The notes beneath the pieces are model-generated. The model was given only the letters and a program-made list of their open reading frames with translations. It did not search any database and was not told the origin of the DNA. From Streptomyces coelicoflavus (lineage in GTDB: Bacteria > Actinomycetota > Actinomycetes > Streptomycetales > Streptomycetaceae), in NCBI RefSeq assembly GCF_003112555.1, contig NZ_BEWB01000005.1, forward strand, positions 186,001 through 250,000: a stretch of DNA of 64,000 nt, in the 5' to 3' direction. Below, piece by piece: positions 58,164 through 64,000 of the stretch; within the stretch, counting starts at the first letter, position 1, and each line of letters starts with the position of its first letter. The position numbers and the translations under genes are program-made.

Positions 58164-58763
58164 ATGGCCCCAACGCCCTCGTCGACGTCCAGCGCCGTCA
58201 CCCTGAACATCAACGGCGAGAAGCACCAGCTGACCGTCGACCACCGCACCACCCTGCTCGACGCCCTGCGCGAGCGCCTGGATCTCACCGGTACCAAGAA
58301 GGGCTGCGACCAGGGCCAGTGCGGAGCCTGCACCGTCCTCGTCGACGGGCGGCGCGCCGTCTCCTGCCTCAACCTCGCCGTCGCCGCCGAAGGACGTGAG
58401 ATCACCACCATCGAGGGCATGGCCGAAGGCGACCGGCTGCACCCGGTCCAGCAGGCCTTCCTCGACCTCGACGGCTACCAGTGCGGCTACTGCACCCCCG
58501 GGCAGATCTGCTCGGCGATCGCCGTCATCGAGGAGCACGCGGCCGGCTGGCCCAGCGCCGCCACCGAGGACGTACGTCCCGAAGCCGGCCCCCCACCCCT
58601 GACGCCGGACGAGATACGCGAACGGATGAGCGGCAACCTGTGCCGCTGCGGCGCCTACGTCTCGATCGTGCAGGCGGTCACCCGCGCGGCGGAAGCCCAC
58701 GGGGAGGCCGCCCGTGACGACGACGGCACCCCGGCCGGGACGGCGAAGGAGGCGGCGGCATGA
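58164..58763 (+). CDS. Molybdenum hydroxylase 2Fe-2S subunit (YagT-like)
   Basis: Protein of 199 aa. An N-terminal plant-type [2Fe-2S] ferredoxin domain (GCDQGQCGACTVLVDGRRAVSC, about residues 48-69) and a C-terminal helical [2Fe-2S] domain (CGYCTPGQICSA and NLCRCGAY). It passes electrons between the Moco and FAD subunits of a xanthine dehydrogenase-family enzyme. The ATG at 58164 follows AAGAAGG. Its stop overlaps the FAD subunit ATG. No Tat signal is present, unlike E. coli PaoA (YagT), so the enzyme is probably cytoplasmic. Confidence 0.96.
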   Translation: MAPTPSSTSSAVTLNINGEKHQLTVDHRTTLLDALRERLDLTGTKKGCDQGQCGACTVLVDGRRAVSCLNLAVAAEGREITTIEGMAEGDRLHPVQQAFLDLDGYQCGYCTPGQICSAIAVIEEHAAGWPSAATEDVRPEAGPPPLTPDEIRERMSGNLCRCGAYVSIVQAVTRAAEAHGEAARDDDGTPAGTAKEAAA

Positions 58764-59752
58764 GGGAGTTCGAATACCAGCGCGCCGACGACGTCTCCGG
58801 TGCCGTGGCCCTGCTCGCAGCCGACCCGAGTGCCCGCTTCCTCGGGGGCGGCACCAATCTCGTCGACCTGATGAAGACCGGGGTCGAACGCCCCGCCCGG
58901 CTCGTCGACGTCCGCGAACTCCCCCTGGACGGCATCGAGGAGACCCCGGACGGCGGCCTGCGCATCGGCGCCACCGTCACCAACAGCGACCTCGCCGCCC
59001 ACCCCGAGGTACGCCGCCGCTACCCGGTCCTGACCCAGGCGGTCCTGGCCGGCGCCTCCGGACAACTGCGCAACATGGCGACGGTCGGCGGCAACCTCCT
59101 CCAGCGCACCCGCTGCGGCTACTTCACCGACCTCAGCAGGCCCTGCAACAAGCGGGCCCCCGGCAGCGGCTGCTCCGCGATCGGCGGCGAGCACCACAAC
59201 CACGCCGTGCTGGGCGCCTCCGACCACTGCGTGGCCGTACACCCCTCCGACATGGGCGTGGCCCTCGCCGCTCTCGACGCCGCCGTGGAGTACGAGACCC
59301 CCGACGGCCCGGGCGAGCTGCCGCTGGCCGACTTCTACCTGCCCGTCGGTGACACCCCGCACCGGGAGACCGCACTGCCGCCCGGCGCACTGATCACCGG
59401 CGTCACCCTGCCGCCCGCCCCGGTCGCCGCCCACTCCCGCTACCGCAAGGTCCGCGAACGGGCCTCGTACGCCTTCGCGATCGGCTCGGTCGCCGCCGCG
59501 CTCGACATCGAGGACGGCGTCGTGCGCGAGGCCCGGCTGGCCTTCGGCGCGGTCGCCTCGCGGCCCTGGCGGGCCCGCGCGGCCGAGGCCGTGCTGACCG
59601 GCGCACCGGCCGACGGCGACACCTTCGCCGCCGCCGCGGACGCCGAACTCGCGGCCGCCAGGCCGCTGCCCGACAACGGATACAAGGTGACCCTCATGCG
59701 CAACCTCGTCGTGGCCGTCCTGACCGAACTCGCCGGGGAGGCCGCCCGATGA
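58760..59752 (+). CDS. Molybdenum hydroxylase FAD subunit (YagS-like)
   Basis: Protein of 330 aa. The FAD-binding motif FLGGGTNLVDLMKTGVERP (about residues 29-47) and TVGGNLLQRTRCGYF are those of the FAD_binding_5/CO_deh_flav family. The Cys-containing insertion RTRCGYFTDLSRPCNKRAPGSGCSAIGG, typical of YagS (PaoB) types, likely binds an extra [4Fe-4S] cluster. The C-terminal domain includes YRKVRERASYAFAIGSVAAAL. ATG and stop overlap neighbours by 4 nt. Confidence 0.96.
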   Translation: MREFEYQRADDVSGAVALLAADPSARFLGGGTNLVDLMKTGVERPARLVDVRELPLDGIEETPDGGLRIGATVTNSDLAAHPEVRRRYPVLTQAVLAGASGQLRNMATVGGNLLQRTRCGYFTDLSRPCNKRAPGSGCSAIGGEHHNHAVLGASDHCVAVHPSDMGVALAALDAAVEYETPDGPGELPLADFYLPVGDTPHRETALPPGALITGVTLPPAPVAAHSRYRKVRERASYAFAIGSVAAALDIEDGVVREARLAFGAVASRPWRARAAEAVLTGAPADGDTFAAAADAELAAARPLPDNGYKVTLMRNLVVAVLTELAGEAAR

Positions 59753-61899
59753 CGACCGCCACCACCGGCCGTACGACGGCCCAGGGCGCCGTCGGCACCG
59801 CCCACACCCGCGTCGAGGGCCGCGACAAGGTCACCGGAGCGGCCCGCTACGCCGGCGAGATCCCCTTCGCCGGCCTCGCGCACGGCTGGCTGGTGCTGTC
59901 CACCGCGGCCCGCGGCCGGGTGCGCGCGATCGAGACCGAGCCCGTCCTCGCCATGCCCGGCGTGCTCGCCGTCCTGCACCACGGCAACGCCCCGCGCGTC
60001 GACACCGACTACATCGGCCTGCTAGGCATCCCGCCGGACCCCACGGCCGCCGTCTTCCAGCAGGACCGGGTGCACCATGTGGGTTGGCCGGTCGCGCTCG
60101 TCGTCGCCGAGACGCCCGAGCAGGCCCGGGAGGCCGCCGAGGCCCTCGTCGTCGCCTACGACGAGGAACCGCACGACACCGAACTCACCACCGGGCACCC
60201 GGGCGCCCACCCGGCCGGCGGCGTCATGCCCGGCGAGACCGCCAAGGGCGACCTGGCGGCCGGCCTCACCGCCTCCGCCGTCGTGGTGGACGAGGAGTAC
60301 ACCACGCCCGAAGAGCACCACAGCATGATGGAGCCGCACGCCGCCACGGCCCGGTGGGACGGGGGCCGGCTGGAGGTCGTCGACTCCAACCAGGGCACCA
60401 CCTGGATCCAGACCGAACTGGCCAGCATGTTCTCGCTGGACGCGTCCGCGGTGCGGGTGCGCTCCGAGCACATCGGCGGCGGCTTCGGCAGCAAGGGTCT
60501 GCGCGCCCACCAGGTCGCCGCCGTGATGGCCGCGACCCAACTGCAGCGGCCGGTGCGCGTGGTGATGACGAGGCGCCAGATGTTCTCGCTGGCCGGCTAC
60601 CGCAGCCCCACCGTCCAGCGGGTGCGGCTCGGCGCCGACGCCGACGGCCGGCTGCGTGCCCTGGAGCACCGCTCGCTGAACCAGACGTCCACCGTCTACG
60701 AGTTCGTCGAGCCGAGCGCGGGCGTGGCCCGGGTCATGTACGACGCCGAAGCGCACCACACGGCCAACGAGGTCACGCCACTCGACGTGCCGTCGCCGAC
60801 GTTCATGCGCGCGCCGGGCGAGGCGCCGGGCTCCTTCGCCATCGAGTCGGCCCTCGACGAACTGGCCGAGCGCTGCGGCGTCGACCCGATCGAGCTGCGC
60901 CTGCGCAACGAGCCCGAGGTCGGCCCGGTCTCGGGGCTGCCGTTCAGCAGCCGCAATCTGGATGCCTGCTTCCGCGAGGGCGCCCGGCGGTTCGGCTGGG
61001 CCGAGCGCGACCCGCGCCCCGGCGTGCGCCGCGACGGACGCTGGCTGCTGGGCACGGGCACGGCCGCCGCCTCCTTCCACTCGGGCGCCGGCCCCTCCAC
61101 GGCCCTGCTGACCGCGGAGGCGGACGGGAACTTCACCGTGCGGATCGCCGCCGCCGACATCGGCACCGGTGCCCGCACCGCGCTCACCCTGGTCGCGGCC
61201 GACGCGCTGGAGGTCGCTCCCGAGCGGGTCCGGGTCCGCATCGGCGACAGCGACTTCGGGCCGGCGATGATCGCGGGCGGCTCGATGGGCACCCGCTCGT
61301 GGGCCTGGGCGATCACGGCCGCGGCCGCCGAACTGCGCGAGCGCCTCGCCCTGGGCGCCGACATCCCGGCCGACGGCATCACCGTGCGGTCCGACACCAC
61401 CGAGGCCCTGGGCCGCCTCGCGCAGAAGGAACGACACTCCTTCGGGGCACAGTTCGCCGAAGTGGCCGTGGACACCGCCACCGGCGAGGTGCGGGTGCGC
61501 CGCATGCTCGGCATCTTCGCGGCGGGCCGGATAGTCAACCCGCTCACCGCCCGCAACCAGCTCGTCGGCGGCATGGTCTGGGGCATCTCCATGGCCCTGC
61601 ACGAGGAGGCGGTACGGGACCGGGCGAGCGGCGCCCTGTACGCCCCCGACCTGGCCGGCTACCACGTGGCCACCAACGCCGACGTGGGCGACATCCAGGC
61701 GGACTGGGTGGACGACCCCGACCCGGACGACCCGGTCGGCATCAAGGGCGTCGGCGAGATCGGCATCGTGGGCGCCGCGGCTGCCGTCGCCAACGCGGTG
61801 CGCCACGCGACCGGCGTGCGCCACCGGAACCTGCCGATCCGGCCCGACCGGGTGCTCGCGGCGGGGGTGCCCACGGCCGGGGGCGGCACGGATGCTTGA
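59749..61899 (+). CDS. Molybdenum hydroxylase catalytic (molybdopterin) subunit (YagR-like)
   Basis: Protein of 716 aa. It starts with RVEGRDKVTGAARYAGEIP and has the Moco-binding motifs HIGGGFGSKG (about residues 240-249), FMRAPGEAPGSFAIESALDELA, AGGSMGTRSW and GIKGVGEIGIVGAAAAVANAV, the last with the catalytic Glu (GVGE). It belongs to the xanthine dehydrogenase family, oxidising aldehydes or N-heterocycles; the substrate is not predictable, though the YagTSR resemblance favours aldehydes. It overlaps the XdhC gene by 8 nt. Confidence 0.96.
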   Translation: MTTATTGRTTAQGAVGTAHTRVEGRDKVTGAARYAGEIPFAGLAHGWLVLSTAARGRVRAIETEPVLAMPGVLAVLHHGNAPRVDTDYIGLLGIPPDPTAAVFQQDRVHHVGWPVALVVAETPEQAREAAEALVVAYDEEPHDTELTTGHPGAHPAGGVMPGETAKGDLAAGLTASAVVVDEEYTTPEEHHSMMEPHAATARWDGGRLEVVDSNQGTTWIQTELASMFSLDASAVRVRSEHIGGGFGSKGLRAHQVAAVMAATQLQRPVRVVMTRRQMFSLAGYRSPTVQRVRLGADADGRLRALEHRSLNQTSTVYEFVEPSAGVARVMYDAEAHHTANEVTPLDVPSPTFMRAPGEAPGSFAIESALDELAERCGVDPIELRLRNEPEVGPVSGLPFSSRNLDACFREGARRFGWAERDPRPGVRRDGRWLLGTGTAAASFHSGAGPSTALLTAEADGNFTVRIAAADIGTGARTALTLVAADALEVAPERVRVRIGDSDFGPAMIAGGSMGTRSWAWAITAAAAELRERLALGADIPADGITVRSDTTEALGRLAQKERHSFGAQFAEVAVDTATGEVRVRRMLGIFAAGRIVNPLTARNQLVGGMVWGISMALHEEAVRDRASGALYAPDLAGYHVATNADVGDIQADWVDDPDPDDPVGIKGVGEIGIVGAAAAVANAVRHATGVRHRNLPIRPDRVLAAGVPTAGGGTDA

Positions 61900-63022
61900 C
61901 ATCGCCGACGAGCTGAACCGCTGGCTCGCCGAGGGCCGGGAGTTCGCCGTCGCCACTGTCGTCTCCGTCGGCGGCAGCGCACCGCGCGGGCCCGGCGCCG
62001 CCCTCGCCGTCGACAGTGGCGGCACGGTGATCGGCTCGGTTTCCGGAGGCTGTGTGGAGGGCGCGGTGTACGAACTGTGCACCGACGCCCTGCGCAGCGG
62101 CGAGACGGTGCGCGAACGCTTCGGCTACAGCGACGAGGACGCCTTCGCGGTCGGCCTGACCTGCGGCGGGATCGTCGACGTCCTGGTCACGCCGGTCGGC
62201 GCCGACGCACCGTCGCGGGAGGTGTTCCGCGCGGCGCTGGCCACCGCCGCCCGGGGCGGGACCGCGGGCCTCGCCCGGGTGGTGCGGGGCCCGTCCGAGC
62301 TGCTGGGCCGGGCGATGCTGGTCCGCCCCGACGGCACCCACGAGGGCGGTCTCGGCGGTCACCCCGACCTGGACCGCACCGCGGCCGCCGAGGCCCGGGC
62401 CCTGCTCGACGCCGGGCGCACCGGCACGGTCGGGCTCTCGGAGGACGGATCGCACTGTCCCGGCGGGCTCACCCTGCTCGTCGAGTCCAGCGTGCCGCCG
62501 CCCCGCATGATCGTCTTCGGGGCGGTCGACTTCGCCGCGGCGCTGGTACGGGCGGGGAAGTTCCTCGGACATCACGTCACGGTGTGCGACGCCCGGCCCG
62601 TCTTCGCCACGCGGGCCCGCTTCCCGGAAGCCGACGAGGTCGTCGTCGACTGGCCGCACCGCTACCTGCGCGACACCCCGACCGACGGGCGCACGATGCT
62701 GTGCGTGCTCACCCACGACGCCAAGTTCGATGTGCCGCTGCTGGTGGAGGCGCTGCGCAAGCCGGTCGCGTTCGTCGGCGCGATGGGCTCGCGCCGCACC
62801 CACGAGGACCGCGACCGACGGCTGCGCGAGGCGGGCCTGACCGAGGACGAGCTCTCCCGGCTCCGCTCACCGATCGGCCTCGACCTCGGCGCCCGCACCC
62901 CCGAGGAGACGGCCCTGTCCATCGCGGCGGAGATCGTCGCCCTCCGCCGCGGCGGCACGGGCACGCCCCTGACTGGCGGGGCGGCACCGATCCACCGGGA
63001 GGTGACGGGGGCTGCCGCCTGA
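61892..63022 (+). CDS. xdhC: XdhC-family Moco insertion/sulfuration chaperone
   Basis: Protein of 376 aa. The N-terminal XdhC_CoxI domain is shown by ATVVSVGGSAPRGPGAALAVDSGGTVIGSVSGGCVEGAV. A Rossmann-like C-terminal domain follows (MIVFGAVDFAAALVRAGKFLGHHVTVCDARPVF, then VFVGAMGSRRTHEDRDRRLREAG and PIGLDLGARTPEETALSIAAEIVALR). XdhC binds and sulfurates Moco and hands it to the hydroxylase subunit. As last gene of the operon it serves the three enzyme subunits upstream. Confidence 0.95.
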   Translation: MLDIADELNRWLAEGREFAVATVVSVGGSAPRGPGAALAVDSGGTVIGSVSGGCVEGAVYELCTDALRSGETVRERFGYSDEDAFAVGLTCGGIVDVLVTPVGADAPSREVFRAALATAARGGTAGLARVVRGPSELLGRAMLVRPDGTHEGGLGGHPDLDRTAAAEARALLDAGRTGTVGLSEDGSHCPGGLTLLVESSVPPPRMIVFGAVDFAAALVRAGKFLGHHVTVCDARPVFATRARFPEADEVVVDWPHRYLRDTPTDGRTMLCVLTHDAKFDVPLLVEALRKPVAFVGAMGSRRTHEDRDRRLREAGLTEDELSRLRSPIGLDLGARTPEETALSIAAEIVALRRGGTGTPLTGGAAPIHREVTGAAA

Positions 63023-63412
63023 GGCGGGGAGGACGGGCCCCTGCCGAACCGGCCGGTGGCGCGCACCGGGCCCGGTGACGCCTGCGGGGGCCCAGCGGTC
63101 CTGCGTTCATCCGGCCTGCTGGGCCTGCTGGGCCTGCTGGGTCTGCTGGGCCCACCGAGTCCGCCCAGACGGCAGGGCCTGTCGAGTCCGCCGGGGCCTG
63201 CCGGCCTGTCGAGTCCGCCGGGGCCTGCCGGGCCGCCGAGTCCGCCAGGAGGCCCGGCCCGCTGGACGACCGTCCTAGCCCCGGGGTCGAGCCCGCCGCC
63301 CGGTTCAGGTGGCGGGCCCGGCCGCGCGTGATGCACCGCGGCGGACGCGTGACGTCGCCGGATGCCGGCGTACGGCCCGCCGCGGGGACGGCCCCGGGCG
63401 GGTGCCCGAAGG
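63023..63412. other. Intergenic region, 390 bp, with tandem repeats
   Basis: Lies between the convergent XdhC and GH15 stops. No supported gene. Contains a 9-bp and a 27-bp tandem repeat (63115-63249). The repeats give collagen-like or Leu-rich peptides in several frames, but these lack ribosome sites and are treated as chance. Confidence 0.6.
63115..63249. repeat. Tandem 9-bp and 27-bp repeats
   Basis: CCTGCTGGG x3 plus TCTGCTGGG (63115-63150), then two exact 27-bp units (63178-63204 and 63205-63231, each beginning CCTGTCGAGTCCGCC) and a diverged partial third copy. Located between convergent gene ends. Confidence 0.85.
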
Positions 63413-64000
63413 TCAGGGCAGCTTCGACTCGTCGGCCAGGCGCACCGCGCACTCCAGCATCATGGCGTGCACGAAGGCCTGCGGGAGGTTGCCGCGGAGC
63501 TGGCGCTGGCGCACGTCGTACTCCTCGGCGAACAACCCGGGCGGTCCGCAGGCCGCCCGGGTGCGCTCGAACCAGCGGAACGCGCCGACCCGGTCGCCGA
63601 CGCGGTGCGTGGCGAGCGCCATCGTGAAGCCGCAGAGCAGGAAGGCTCCCTCCGCCTCCCCGAGCGACTTGCCGGGATGCTCGAAGCGGAACAGGTAGCC
63701 GTCCTCGGCCAGGCGGGACTCGACGTACGCGCGGGTGGCCGCGTCGTGGTGGTCCCCGAAGGTGCAGCCGCGGGCCATGGGCACCAGCAGCGCGGCCTCG
63801 GGCCCGTCGTCGTCCTCGGCCCGCCGCCAGCGGCCGTCGGGGAGCAGGCACCGGCGCCCGGTCTCCCGCAGCACCGTGTCGGCGAGCTCGGCGCACCGGC
63901 GCCCCGCCTTCCCGGGCAGCACCTCGGCCATCCGGCGCAGACCGCACACCACGCTCAGCCTGGAGTGGGTCCACCACCGGTCCTCGAGCTCCCACAGACC
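63413..64000 (-). CDS. Glycoside hydrolase family 15 protein, 5' end outside window
   Basis: The C-terminal 195 aa are visible; the start lies beyond the right edge. WELEDRWWTHSRLS, near the window end, is the GH15 active-site motif region (WE..R..WTHS). FRFEHPGKSLGEAEGAFLLCGFTMALATHRVGDRVGAFRWFERTRAACGPPGLFAEEYDVRQRQLRGNLPQAFVHAMMLE is the family C-terminus with the catalytic Glu region (EEYD). The family contains glucoamylases, glucodextranases and bacterial trehalases; this type of short actinobacterial GH15 is often a trehalase. Stop at 63413. Confidence 0.9.
   Translation of the reverse strand, partial: GLWELEDRWWTHSRLSVVCGLRRMAEVLPGKAGRRCAELADTVLRETGRRCLLPDGRWRRAEDDDGPEAALLVPMARGCTFGDHHDAATRAYVESRLAEDGYLFRFEHPGKSLGEAEGAFLLCGFTMALATHRVGDRVGAFRWFERTRAACGPPGLFAEEYDVRQRQLRGNLPQAFVHAMMLECAVRLADESKLP

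Noticed and set aside
62709..63412. Minus-strand collagen-like reading frame (repeated Ala-Pro-Ala-Asp-Ser and Gly-Pro-Ala units)
   Set aside because: It runs through the 27-bp repeats and then antisense to the XdhC gene; there is no ribosome site, and the pattern follows from the DNA repeats.

Overview
The window is very GC-rich, with strong third-position GC bias, dense genes, many GTG starts, frequent ATGA/GTGA stop-start overlaps, rare TTA codons and GGAGG-type ribosome sites. Together with family content (DUF6397, DUF5709, a lone Roadblock protein, a zinc-free L31 paralogue, a xylose isomerase of the Streptomyces length with His54), this points to a chromosomal segment of a Streptomyces or close relative. 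No rRNA, tRNA, CRISPR array, transposase or phage gene was recognised.

Left part (1-27 kb): a minus-strand pair of STAND-type P-loop ATPases (one cut by the window edge, the other 1537 aa with helical repeats and two TTA codons); an aldehyde dehydrogenase with an AcoR-like GAF regulator; a Tat-exported amidase; the xylose locus (ROK regulator and xylB on minus, xylA divergent on plus, strong terminator); an SNF2 ATPase overlapping a SWIM zinc-finger gene; then small or housekeeping genes (membrane protein, MpaB-type oxygenase, methyltransferase, PPOX flavoprotein, Roadblock, DUF6397, thioesterase TesB, DUF3516-type helicase).

Middle (27-39 kb): YdjM-like membrane protein, zinc-free L31, DUF5709 protein, a heterodimeric ABC exporter whose two ATPase domains are degenerate in complementary motifs, an L,D-transpeptidase-like lipoprotein, a MarR regulator divergent from a homodimer-type ABC exporter, a short MltG-like protein, a flavin monooxygenase and a YjbQ protein.

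39.0-51.1 kb is the most unusual block. Five tightly coupled genes, DUF4132, MoxR AAA+ ATPase, DUF5682, VWA and SWIM, form one operon preceded by an exact match to the RecA-independent (PafBC-type) DNA-damage promoter pattern TTGTCRGTG-N8-TANNNT. This suggests a stress-induced ATPase/VWA machine of unknown function. A membrane protein with 17 tandem 11-residue repeats follows.

Right part (51-64 kb): a small ABM monooxygenase, tctCBA tricarboxylate transport divergent from a CitA/CitB-type two-component system, a TetR regulator with two mirror-image operators divergent from a molybdenum hydroxylase operon (2Fe-2S, FAD, Moco subunits, XdhC), and a GH15 glycosidase cut by the window end.
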